Source of the DNA: Prorocentrum cordatum
Lineage: Eukaryota > Sar > Dinophyceae > Prorocentrales > Prorocentraceae
Direction of reading: 5' to 3'
Assembly: GCA_963575745.1 (NCBI GenBank)
Contig: CAUYUJ010017800.1
Coordinates: forward strand, 1 to 64,000
DNA: 64,000 nucleotides
Under the pieces are notes generated by a model. The model did not search any database, had not been told where the DNA came from, and saw only the letters and a program-made list of their open reading frames with translations. Numbering within the stretch: position 1 is the stretch's first letter; the number at the start of each line of letters is the position of its first letter. Of this stretch, positions 37,786 through 46,811 are shown in pieces. Made by a program: the position numbers and the translations under genes.

Positions 37786-40700
37786 CACACAAGACGTCTG
37801 ATCACAGACGTCAGACTTTCCACCTGGAATGTGAATACAGCAGGGGAGAAAGGCTTCCGTTCGGCAGAGTTGATCCCTCACCTTCGAGGGGGAGGTGGGT
37901 TGTACGCTGTGCAGGAGGCTCAATACCTGAATTGCAAGGAATTCGAGAAGATGGGGTTCCGAATTAAATGGAGCAGTTGCAAACGAGTAGGATTGGTCTA
38001 CGACAAGTCGTGGAGCGAGATTACCAGATGCTTCTTGACGTGTTTTGAACGGTTTGTCATCGGAGTATTCGGGTCAGAGGCGCCCTTAGTTGTCGTCAGT
38101 TGTTACATTCCTGATCCGCACCAGTCTGGAGCGGATGATACAGCCGAAGAGTTGTACGAACAAGTGGGTCGTGCACGCAGCGTGCTCACCGCACGATACC
38201 CCAAGGCCAGCTTTGTATGTTTGCTTGATGCCAATGTTGAGCTTCCTGCAGGGCGATTGCTTACTTGTGGAGGGGAGGAGTATATTGCTACAGGAGAGGA
38301 GGGCACTTGCAAGAGGAGGAAATGGGAGAGGGAGAGAGGTGAAGGAGGATCACAACAGGAGGTGAAGGAGCGTCGGAAGAAGCTCACGAGTTTGCTCTTA
38401 GATTTTATGGCTGACCACGGGTTGAAGGCGGCCAACACGTTTGCTACTAGGCAGCCCACGTGGGAGTCTTGGGGAGAGAACAGGTTCGTGACGCAGAAGA
38501 GGGTTCTAGATTATCTGTTGGTACCGTATCATTGGAATATCTCCAAGGTTGGGGCTCAGTGGTTCTATAAAAACGGTGGTAAGTTACAGAGCAGCCGTCT
38601 TTCTGATCATGCCATGGTTTCAGGGACCTTTTCGGATCCAGGGTGTACGATTATCAGACGACGAGCACTTTGGGAAACAAAATCACAGGTACAAAAATCG
38701 TTGAGGGGGTATAGATGTACCACGTGGGCCGACGAGTTTGAAGCTGGTCGACGGGCGGACTTGTGCTGCGGAGGTGCCAGCTTTGGGTATCCAGAGCGTC
38801 CTTCGGTTTGCCTCGATCCGACCAAGATGTCCAGTGATCTTCTCTCGTGCTACGTGAATGATGCTGTGGATTACTCCACGGCCCAGGCTGGCTCAGGACA
38901 TGTTTCACGCCCGGTGTCGATGACGATTCTCGAGGAAGCAGTTCGCCAGTGTGACCCTCGCAACACGGCAGAGCTGAAAAGGAAAAGGGCTGCCCTGAAT
39001 CAGGAGCGTCGAGGATATCGAGCTAAACGACTTGAGCAAAGATGTCCGCCGTCTCGGAAAGAGCTCAGGGGCCAGATCGAGTTTTTGATGGTGGGTGAGA
39101 GGGAGACGGAGGACAAGGAGGAGGTGGAGGATTTACTTGGGGAAGAAGTTCGTCGTAGGGTGTCGTCGGAGGAGGTTCGAGGCAACGCGAATCGCATGAT
39201 GGAGGAGATCAGGAGGAAGGCGGAGAAGGAGCTGGAGGACAACTCGGTCGAGGGTGTCTCGATGTCGCTTCTACTTCGAGCGAGATCACGACTCAAGACA
39301 TTGAGGGCAGCTGGACCTGATCGTATTCCAGTGGAAATTGTGAAATGCCTCCCGTGGAGTACACTTCGTGCCATTAGACAGATTTTCGACATGATCGTTA
39401 GGCTCAAGGTACCCTACCCCTCGGCTTGGAGAGAGATCCTGATTAGTTACATGCCCAAACTACCTAAAATCAGAGATCTTAAAGATGGACGATTGTTGTG
39501 CATGCAAAATGTATTGAGTAAATGGTTCAGTTCAGTTGTTGTGCTTCTAGTTGAACGTCGTGTTGAGCAGAATAAGGTTTTCCATGGGATTGGACTGTAC
39601 GGATTTCAAGCTGGACGACGGCCACATGAAATCACTAGTAGTTTGAAACGTATCGGGCAGCACGCCGCGGTCTGGGGTAGGAGCGAAGCTGCGCATCTTG
39701 TCCAGGCCGACGTACATGCATGTTTTGACCATTGTACGATGGCCAACGTTCAGAGGGGCTTAGACTATGCAGGCATCCCCTTCTACCTCCAGTTCGCGTT
39801 CCTCAATCCTCTCTGTGAGTGTGTCGGGACCGTGGGCTTCGAAGGGATGAAGATCGAAGGGGTGAGGTGGGATAAATGTATTAGGACGGGGGGGCCTGAG
39901 GGCCCTCTTGCTTACAACCTCATCGTGGCGGCCATGTGGGGAGGGGTCATACGTGAATGGGATCGGCTGCAGCTTGGGTATCGACTCGAGGTAGTGACAT
40001 CATCGGCTAGGCATGAGAGTTATGTTTCCCACTTTTTCTGGGCGGACAATTGCTACATTCTGGCTCGGGATAAGCTCCAACTCACAAGAATGATTCACGA
40101 TTTAACCCTACATCTACATGCATTCGGGATGCGATGGAAAGATTCATCACTGGAATATCAGGTCTTTGGCGTGCCCGAGCCTGACACGGATAGTGAGGGG
40201 AACATTATACGTGAAGCTGATCTTGTGGTGTCCTTGGGCCCTGGCTCGGAGAACATGTACAGATTTCGGAGAGTTTTGGACATGCATATTCTTGGATCGC
40301 TGCTATCGGTAGATATTTGTACGAGCTCCCACGCAGACTTAGATCATCGAATAGATTTGGGAAAGAAAGCGTTCTGGAGCCATGCGAAATACTTTCGTTC
40401 CACTGCTGTGCCACTCTCGAAGAAATTCCAGCGCTGGGAACAACGGGTGATTAGCATTGTTACATACACATGGGAAGGTTGCACTGCAAATACGGCCGCC
40501 ATTCAGGCCTTACATTCCTTTGAAGGTAAATGCCTCGCTGTGATGGTGCCCTGTACTCGACTCGACGGAGAGACGTTTGCAGAATGGAACGGGAGAAGGT
40601 ACCGCAGGGCACGTGAAAAGTATGCCGTGGCAGGATATATGAGTATAGTACAGCGGTTCATGAGATCACACTGGCTTTGGGCATTAGACATATCACAGTT

Positions 40701-41742
40701 TCTGGGGCGACTGAGGCATGATAGAGCTGCCCTGGAAGGCAGTACGGTGAGAGCGTGGAGGGATTCTCGTATGTGTGCGGCTGCCTTTGGGAATGTCTGG
40801 GATAGACTACGTACGGATGAGAGCGAGGCTATGAGGTGCTTTGGTAAGAGGAGGCAGGCGTCAGAACTTAAGAGACACCGAAACGGGGGGAATCAGGGAG
40901 TAGGCGCACGGCCGTGGGATTATGGGCTGCATACTTTTGCTGGTGATTATTGGTCTGATGTTTTTACTGGTAGCTATGAGCACTTTCTTGGTTATGCCAA
41001 ACATATGTGTACACACAATATGCTTGAGTGTTTTCACAAACGATGTAAAGGAGTTGTGGCTGCTAATGTACCTGTTTACTTACAACAAGGGGATGATGAG
41101 GAGGGAGTTCACATGACCATTGAGCGGGAGGAGACTAAGGAGGATCGAGAAAGACTGACAAAAAGACTCGCATTACACAACATGAGGGAGGTTAGGTGGG
41201 ACTTGGAGGCGGGAGGAATACCACTGAGCATCCAGGGAGACTCATTACTCATTGTGAATTGGTTAAACGGTAAGTGGAAAGTGGAGACGAGAGAATATCT
41301 ACGACGGGTTGACCATATTGTGAATGTACTTGACGGCATGGGTTCGAGCTTAGGTGTGAGGCCTGCTGAAAGGGGTCGAGACTTATGGGCACACAGTTTT
41401 CGGGAATGGAACGAGAGAGCGGACGCCTTGACACACTTAGCTAGGAATGGGGGTGCTTATGACTCGTGGACCTATCTGGACACTTGGGAAAAGTTACTTT
41501 ATTCGCCCGTTCTGCTCCGAGGGGGCTTCGACGGAGGAGTTGATCGTAGGGGTACGGGATGTGGTTGTTGGCTTGAGGTTGGACTGAAATCCAGATATAG
41601 CGGGCTGTTCACTTACAAAGAAGTGTTCTCAGCTGCATGGATATTACAACCAGGAGCGACGGTCACGGACGCCGAACTTTCTGCTGCGGAACGCCTCGTT
41701 GGGGCGCTCCCACAAGCCGTACGGTCACTATGGTGTGAGTAG
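37786..41742 (+). CDS. LINE 1 ORF2: endonuclease, reverse transcriptase, permuted RNase H
   Basis: About 1318 codons are open from just after the ORF1 stop, with no in-frame ATG before the endonuclease core (STWNVNTAG at about 37819-37842). Endonuclease: CLLDANVELP, VLDYLLVP, SSRLSDHAMV. RT: AAGPDRIP, motif A VQADVHACFDH, motif B RTGGPEGPLAYN, motif C FFWADN (codons 40039-40050). The thumb region contains LHSFEGKCLAVM. The RNase H active-site segments then appear as GDSLLIVNWLNG (41236), ERADAL (Asp codon 41422), GFDGGV (Asp 41530) and TDAELSAAERL (Glu 41674), an order permuted relative to normal RNase H. All catalytic acids are present. The copy has no internal stop and may be active. Confidence 0.85.
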   Translation, partial: HTRRLITDVRLSTWNVNTAGEKGFRSAELIPHLRGGGGLYAVQEAQYLNCKEFEKMGFRIKWSSCKRVGLVYDKSWSEITRCFLTCFERFVIGVFGSEAPLVVVSCYIPDPHQSGADDTAEELYEQVGRARSVLTARYPKASFVCLLDANVELPAGRLLTCGGEEYIATGEEGTCKRRKWERERGEGGSQQEVKERRKKLTSLLLDFMADHGLKAANTFATRQPTWESWGENRFVTQKRVLDYLLVPYHWNISKVGAQWFYKNGGKLQSSRLSDHAMVSGTFSDPGCTIIRRRALWETKSQVQKSLRGYRCTTWADEFEAGRRADLCCGGASFGYPERPSVCLDPTKMSSDLLSCYVNDAVDYSTAQAGSGHVSRPVSMTILEEAVRQCDPRNTAELKRKRAALNQERRGYRAKRLEQRCPPSRKELRGQIEFLMVGERETEDKEEVEDLLGEEVRRRVSSEEVRGNANRMMEEIRRKAEKELEDNSVEGVSMSLLLRARSRLKTLRAAGPDRIPVEIVKCLPWSTLRAIRQIFDMIVRLKVPYPSAWREILISYMPKLPKIRDLKDGRLLCMQNVLSKWFSSVVVLLVERRVEQNKVFHGIGLYGFQAGRRPHEITSSLKRIGQHAAVWGRSEAAHLVQADVHACFDHCTMANVQRGLDYAGIPFYLQFAFLNPLCECVGTVGFEGMKIEGVRWDKCIRTGGPEGPLAYNLIVAAMWGGVIREWDRLQLGYRLEVVTSSARHESYVSHFFWADNCYILARDKLQLTRMIHDLTLHLHAFGMRWKDSSLEYQVFGVPEPDTDSEGNIIREADLVVSLGPGSENMYRFRRVLDMHILGSLLSVDICTSSHADLDHRIDLGKKAFWSHAKYFRSTAVPLSKKFQRWEQRVISIVTYTWEGCTANTAAIQALHSFEGKCLAVMVPCTRLDGETFAEWNGRRYRRAREKYAVAGYMSIVQRFMRSHWLWALDISQFLGRLRHDRAALEGSTVRAWRDSRMCAAAFGNVWDRLRTDESEAMRCFGKRRQASELKRHRNGGNQGVGARPWDYGLHTFAGDYWSDVFTGSYEHFLGYAKHMCTHNMLECFHKRCKGVVAANVPVYLQQGDDEEGVHMTIEREETKEDRERLTKRLALHNMREVRWDLEAGGIPLSIQGDSLLIVNWLNGKWKVETREYLRRVDHIVNVLDGMGSSLGVRPAERGRDLWAHSFREWNERADALTHLARNGGAYDSWTYLDTWEKLLYSPVLLRGGFDGGVDRRGTGCGCWLEVGLKSRYSGLFTYKEVFSAAWILQPGATVTDAELSAAERLVGALPQAVRSLWCE

Positions 41743-42130
41743 TTGCACGTTTCTCTATCTCTCTGACTTTTACCTTTCTCTGTGTGATGCATCGGCTGTG
41801 AATATTTGCACATTCCATGTTCAGTGCATTGATGTGCACTGTCATATCTTCGGCTGTGATTTACTTTGCTCACTTGTGCCTCTCCTATATATACTGACAG
41901 CTACGCTGTTCTTTATATAGTGACAGCTTCGCTGTTCTTATCGTGTTTTAAGTTTGTATTCTTCTCGCATGTTGTTGTGATGATCACGACGCCGAAGCCA
42001 GCCATACTTTTCCATTCTCTATGCTCATTCGCCTTCAGGTGCACTTTCATACCTGCTGTTGTGATTTACTTACGTCATTCGTGATTCTCTTATTTATAGA
42101 GACAGCTTCGCTGCTCGATGATAAGAGTTG
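41743..42130 (+). other. LINE 1 3' region with repeated stem-loops
   Basis: Three small perfect or near-perfect stem-loops of the form ACAGC-TWC-GCTGT occur at 41897-41909, 41923-41935 and 42102-42114. They lie within a duplicated segment: GTGATTTACTT...GACAGC recurs about 205 bp apart. Such 3' hairpins often serve as RT recognition structures in LINEs; this role is inferred. No poly(A) tail is seen. Confidence 0.5.
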
Positions 42131-42139
42131 AGCCTGCTT

Positions 42140-42674
42140 TAGGTACGTCATGATGGGTGTCTCTGCGCTGCTTGACGTTGTAGGGCTAGGCCCTAGGGCC
42201 TGCGCAGCCTTGCAAAGGACAAAAGGAGTGCAGGGAGGCCCCGCCCAAAAATGGGCTCAAGGGACGGCTGGATCCCACAGGCGTCCAGGGGGGAGCGGGT
42301 GGCCCGCCAGCGCGGGGCCATGGCCTGCCGTCAGAGCACCGACGAGTTCGGCGACGACACAGGTCAGCTAGGTGCTTTGTCTTGCTTGTTCTTGTGCTTT
42401 ATTGTGTACGTCGACATTGCAGGGATAGTTCTTCGTATCTGCGACGAGAGCTAGATCCAGGTAAGTTCTTCTATTGCGTGCTTCACTTATTTTTCTTGTG
42501 TAGTTCAGTGTACCTGCGAAGACGGCGGGCCACGACTTTCGACAGCTCAACAAACGACGATCCAGACAGTCAGAGGTATCAGACACACAGTGGCTCAATA
42601 GGTACGGTATTGCAGAACCCATTTCAGAGGTCACAGACACACAGTGGCTCAGCAGGTACAGTGCAGACAGAAAG
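42140..42674 (+). other. LINE 2 5' leader
   Basis: Non-coding leader. A GC-rich part (42180-42330) is followed by balanced DNA. Just before ORF1 a segment of about 30 bp is repeated: CAGACACACAGTGGCTCA occurs at about 42582 and 42636. No promoter is recognised. Confidence 0.4.
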
Positions 42675-43754
42675 ATGTTGCAGGCTCTACCAGTCGGTGA
42701 AGTGAAGTCCTCTCAGGATAATATCTCTGCAACAGTGCCTTTCCCTGATGATCGCTCTGTTCGTGCACGTGTATCAGATCATGAGAGACAGGCAGAGGAG
42801 GTGAGGAGACACAATGTGATTGCTAATGAGAAGAATGACAGCATTCGTTTATTGCTTGAAATGGGGTTTGCCAGCAAAGATAATCAGACAGCCATTCGAC
42901 ATACCCTCGATCAACACACGACCAGAATGGATGTGCATCAGAAGGCCATAGACACTCTCGGAGACCGTCAGACTAAACTTGAGTCCCTCGTTGCGTCTAT
43001 CCAGGCGGGAGGGGCTCCTTCGGTCGCGTCTGGTCCAGGATCTGGCGGAGGTGCGGGAGGGGCGACAGCGCAACAGGCAGCGCGTAACATGTGGCGCCCG
43101 ACTTTCCTAGAGGTAAAGGGGTGGGTCAAGGATTGGCGAAACCCTGCTGTACGAAACCAACAAATGCTGACATATGATGATGGTATGCAGATTATTAAAC
43201 ATATTGCCAGCGTACTCAGTGAAGACGACAGGGCGTTACTCGACTCAGACAGGACGGAACGACTCAACTCAGGCCGTGTGATGTTTGGTAACATGAAGAT
43301 GGCGGTGAAGGGGGGAGTAGAGGCAGACATTATTTGGAGATGGAAAAAGTACTTCGATCAGGTTGTGACACCCGTGCAGAATCGTACGCCTCCCCCCCCA
43401 GGTATCCAGATGCCGTCGCCAGAACATCTCATCCAGGGCCTTTCTCAACATATAGATCCGACTCTGCGTTTCTCGGTGGACTGTGCACCATGGAAGCGAC
43501 CACATGTCAAAGCTACGAGCCGTTTCATGGCCGTTATGCGTGCTCAGATCTCTACGGTGTCACTTCGTCCTGAGATCGGCCCCCCAGTCAGCACCATCTA
43601 TTGTACCGTGAGTGGTCAACGACCTTTCGCTCTGGGAGAATTTCGTGAAGGTGCGGGCTGGCAGCTCTGGGATGATGCATGGAGGAATCTTGTGACGACA
43701 TATGGTGTGCAGATCACAAAGGACACATTTCTTACGGAGTACAATCGTCAGTGA
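42675..43754 (+). CDS. LINE 2 ORF1 protein
   Basis: 359 residues from ATG 42675. The N-terminal 110 residues are helical and charged, probably a coiled coil. A Gly/Ala linker follows, then the domain shared with LINE 1 ORF1: FLEVKGWVKDW near 145, RLNSGRVMFGN near 196, APWKRPHVKA near 270 and PEIGPP near 300. The likely role is RNA-binding or ribonucleoprotein assembly, by analogy with other LINE ORF1 proteins. It ends at TGA 43752-43754, and the next in-frame codons lead straight into the ORF2 endonuclease. Confidence 0.7.
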   Translation: MLQALPVGEVKSSQDNISATVPFPDDRSVRARVSDHERQAEEVRRHNVIANEKNDSIRLLLEMGFASKDNQTAIRHTLDQHTTRMDVHQKAIDTLGDRQTKLESLVASIQAGGAPSVASGPGSGGGAGGATAQQAARNMWRPTFLEVKGWVKDWRNPAVRNQQMLTYDDGMQIIKHIASVLSEDDRALLDSDRTERLNSGRVMFGNMKMAVKGGVEADIIWRWKKYFDQVVTPVQNRTPPPPGIQMPSPEHLIQGLSQHIDPTLRFSVDCAPWKRPHVKATSRFMAVMRAQISTVSLRPEIGPPVSTIYCTVSGQRPFALGEFREGAGWQLWDDAWRNLVTTYGVQITKDTFLTEYNRQ

Positions 43755-46700
43755 AAGAGAGCCCGACAGTTTTTCCAATTGCATGCTGCGACTTGGAACT
43801 GTCAGAGGGCTGGTGCTAAAAATTGCAGAGCGGCGGAAGTAATACACTGTCTGGCCCATGTTGGCCTTGCGGCGATTCAGGAGGGACAACATCTGATATC
43901 TAGTGAGTGCACACGCCTGGGGTTTAGTGTTTTCCCATCAAAGGATGGGGAGGCGGCCATTATGATGAACGGACAATGGAAGGGACAGATTCGGGACATT
44001 ATCACTGCACAATCTAGGCTGGTTGTGGCTGTCTTGGGAAAGAAAAACCATCCAATTATCTTTGCGCCCGTTTACCTTCCAGATGAGAGCGTCAAAGATG
44101 CTGAGACTATATGCGTCGAAACGATTGCTGAACTTACACGGATCATTAGAGAATGCAGTGGGACATATAGGACTCCAAGCGTGGTTATCTCGGGGGATTT
44201 CAATGTGGAGCTCCCTGGGAACACTTGTGGGGCATTCAAGGGTATAAGATATGCTATCACGGGTGGTGGCGTGGATGGGAGGATGGTTTATTCGGAGGAG
44301 GGTACTAAGATCAGAGAGAGGGAGAGGATCAAACACGACATGAGGAGGAGGATACTAGGTATGCTCATGGAGTTTGGTTTGAAGGCTGCCAACACATTTC
44401 AAGATAGGTCTGTGACGTGGACAGGCTACGCGAGGGGGCGCGTTCCAGCCAGGTCTGCTGTGCTCGACTATATGTGTATACCGCTTCGCTGGGATATAGC
44501 GGAGATGACGGTATCTTACGAGTTTCACCGAGGGGGTGAGCCGGCTACCAGCCGCTTGTCTGACCATGCGATGCTCGTTCTTTCTGCTAGAGACCACGGG
44601 AGTCCAGACAGATTTTGGAATGCATGTTATCGACCACGGGTGCAGTTGGTAGGCTTTTCACCGAGTACATGGTATGATGAGAACATCGCACGTACACAAT
44701 GTGATGAGATGATGGAACATTTTCAGGATTTCCAGGGTGACGGTGATGATGTCGACTTGGGCCTCAAAGGGACCCCCTATGGTATACCTTACGAGACAAA
44801 GACCTGCGACGACGACGGTCCTGGATGTGGTACTCCTCGGGACTTTCGTGGTTTGGCTTCTGGGCTCGTGAGCAGTTTTACACAGGGGGTTCATTTTCAG
44901 ACCAGGGATGCCGCTCAAAAACCTCCCGTGCGACCGTCAGGACTCCAGCCGTTGCTTGAACGGCGTCGCGCACTTCCGCCTGGACAGAGTCCTGAGAGGC
45001 GTGAGCTGACACGTCAGCTCAACGCCCTGCGGGGGCAATGCCGCCGTGCTCGTCTGGAGTGGCAGATTCCGCCCGCGCGCAGACGTGTGCGCAACGCGCT
45101 ACACAATCTGGGAGGGACGGAGGATAGACAGCATTGGGAGAGGATCATACATCGTACTTGTCAGGAGCAGTTCTCATCGCTAGAGGCACGTTCGGCCAAC
45201 AGTCGCCTGCTGCAGGAGCTGCGACGGGAGGCTAACATGATGCCGGCCTCGAATTTACCTTTCAGCACGTTTTTACGTGCTCGGAGTCGGCTCCGATCGT
45301 CCAGGGCGACAGGACGTGACGGAGTGCCGTGCGAGATATTGAAGAAAATACCATGGGCCTCTCTGAATAAGATGCATACGTTATTTGATCAGGTCTTCAG
45401 GGGTGCTATTCCATACCCTGAAAGTTGGCGTGAGATCCTTGTTCGTGTGATGCCAAAGAAGACTCTCACAAGTAACATGTCCGACTGCAGGTTTCTGTGC
45501 TTGCTCAATGCTATCGCACGTTGGTATGTCAGCACGCTTGTGTGTATGATCGAGGAGTCTGTGGAGTCTTCGGGTGTACTACGCCGTTTGGGTCTCTACG
45601 ATTTCCAGCGTAACCGCAAAACATTCGAAATCACTGCGGCCCTCAAAAACATGGGCCAACATGCGTCCAAATGGCGTGATCAAGAATTGCACGTTGCTAT
45701 CTGTGATATCCGTAGGGCCTTCGACCATGCCACTGTGGGGAAACTCCGTGAGGCCCTTCAATGGAGTCAGGTACCTCTGCAATCTCAGATACCCCTTCTG
45801 GAGGCTGTGCTCTATGGGAGCTGTGAGGTCACAGGTGAGGGTCTAAGTATTCAGGGCTTCTCTTGGGATGTGAATATTAGGACTGGAGGTCCAGAAGGGC
45901 CACTGGCTTTCAATCTTATTGCTGCCCACATGTGGAGTGCGACGTTTTATACATGGGATGTCTTGGGATACGGTTACCGATGCGAGATTGTAGGGGAAAA
46001 ATGGAGTACGGCGGTTCAACATACGGTCAACCACATGGTCTGGGCTGATAACGTGGTAGCACTGGCTCAACGCGAATCACAACTTACCGAGATGCTTTCG
46101 CAGCTCACACACTCTCTTGTGCGACACGGCATGGAATGGAAACCCATTCAACCAGATGCCAGTCCCATCCCTCTGCTTGGCGAATACCTTGTATTTGGAC
46201 AGGATGTGAGTTTTGAACAGGACGGTACGGTTTCACAGGTACATAATATTGAGATCTCCTCGACTACAAATGAATTTCAGACCTTTCGTTTATCTCGTGT
46301 GACGTCCACGGTGCTTGTGGGTGTTTTCATTATCACCGACGATCGAGCACATTCTCATGAAGATCTGGCTTTTCGTCTCGATGCTGCAAGGAGGGCTTTC
46401 TATTCACAGAAGGCCTACTATGGGGCCAGATGTGTACCTACAAATGCTAAGTTTCAGAGGTATACTGAACGGATTCAATCTCAGATACTGTATGGAGGAG
46501 AAAATCTTACATTGGATGACAGCAGTCTCGAAGACATCCATCGTTTTGAGGGCCAGTGCTTATTGCAGATTGTGGCCGCAAGGAGGCTACCAGATGAGTC
46601 CATTCAGGACTATGAGCTGCGACGGTGGAGGAGATGCAGAACCTTGTTTCAGGAGGCAGGTTTCATGCCACTGCCACAGCGATTATTGTTAACATGCTGG

Positions 46701-46811
46701 GATGTTGCCAAGGATTTGTCACATTTTATCCAATCTGTGCCTGTGCATAACTGTCACGATCGATGTTGGTATGATGCGAGATTCGGTATGCTGGCTTTCC
46801 CAAAGCAATGA
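43755..46811 (+). CDS. LINE 2 ORF2: endonuclease and reverse transcriptase, cut before RNase H
   Basis: Open from the codon after the ORF1 stop to TGA 46809. The endonuclease start (ATWNCQRAG) lies before any in-frame ATG. The endonuclease keeps the classical VISGDFNVELPG motif, VLDYMCIP and SRLSDHAML. RT motifs: ATGRDGVP, ICDIRRAFDHAT (A), RTGGPEGPLAFN (B) and MVWADN (C, 46041-46052). The thumb motif IHRFEGQCLLQI follows. The protein stops about 150 residues before the RNase H part, which is found downstream in broken frames. Confidence 0.8.
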   Translation, partial: KRARQFFQLHAATWNCQRAGAKNCRAAEVIHCLAHVGLAAIQEGQHLISSECTRLGFSVFPSKDGEAAIMMNGQWKGQIRDIITAQSRLVVAVLGKKNHPIIFAPVYLPDESVKDAETICVETIAELTRIIRECSGTYRTPSVVISGDFNVELPGNTCGAFKGIRYAITGGGVDGRMVYSEEGTKIRERERIKHDMRRRILGMLMEFGLKAANTFQDRSVTWTGYARGRVPARSAVLDYMCIPLRWDIAEMTVSYEFHRGGEPATSRLSDHAMLVLSARDHGSPDRFWNACYRPRVQLVGFSPSTWYDENIARTQCDEMMEHFQDFQGDGDDVDLGLKGTPYGIPYETKTCDDDGPGCGTPRDFRGLASGLVSSFTQGVHFQTRDAAQKPPVRPSGLQPLLERRRALPPGQSPERRELTRQLNALRGQCRRARLEWQIPPARRRVRNALHNLGGTEDRQHWERIIHRTCQEQFSSLEARSANSRLLQELRREANMMPASNLPFSTFLRARSRLRSSRATGRDGVPCEILKKIPWASLNKMHTLFDQVFRGAIPYPESWREILVRVMPKKTLTSNMSDCRFLCLLNAIARWYVSTLVCMIEESVESSGVLRRLGLYDFQRNRKTFEITAALKNMGQHASKWRDQELHVAICDIRRAFDHATVGKLREALQWSQVPLQSQIPLLEAVLYGSCEVTGEGLSIQGFSWDVNIRTGGPEGPLAFNLIAAHMWSATFYTWDVLGYGYRCEIVGEKWSTAVQHTVNHMVWADNVVALAQRESQLTEMLSQLTHSLVRHGMEWKPIQPDASPIPLLGEYLVFGQDVSFEQDGTVSQVHNIEISSTTNEFQTFRLSRVTSTVLVGVFIITDDRAHSHEDLAFRLDAARRAFYSQKAYYGARCVPTNAKFQRYTERIQSQILYGGENLTLDDSSLEDIHRFEGQCLLQIVAARRLPDESIQDYELRRWRRCRTLFQEAGFMPLPQRLLLTCWDVAKDLSHFIQSVPVHNCHDRCWYDARFGMLAFPKQ

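Larger units (their letters stand above)
36210..42130 (+). mobile_element. LINE-like retroelement 1 (ORF1 + EN-RT-permuted RNase H ORF2)
   Basis: A non-LTR retrotransposon with both ORFs intact. No LTRs or protease are visible. ORF1 and ORF2 are in one frame separated by a single TGA. The ends are estimates: the left edge follows GC-rich array DNA, and the right edge lies after a stem-loop-rich tail. Element 2 follows immediately in the same orientation. Confidence 0.75.
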
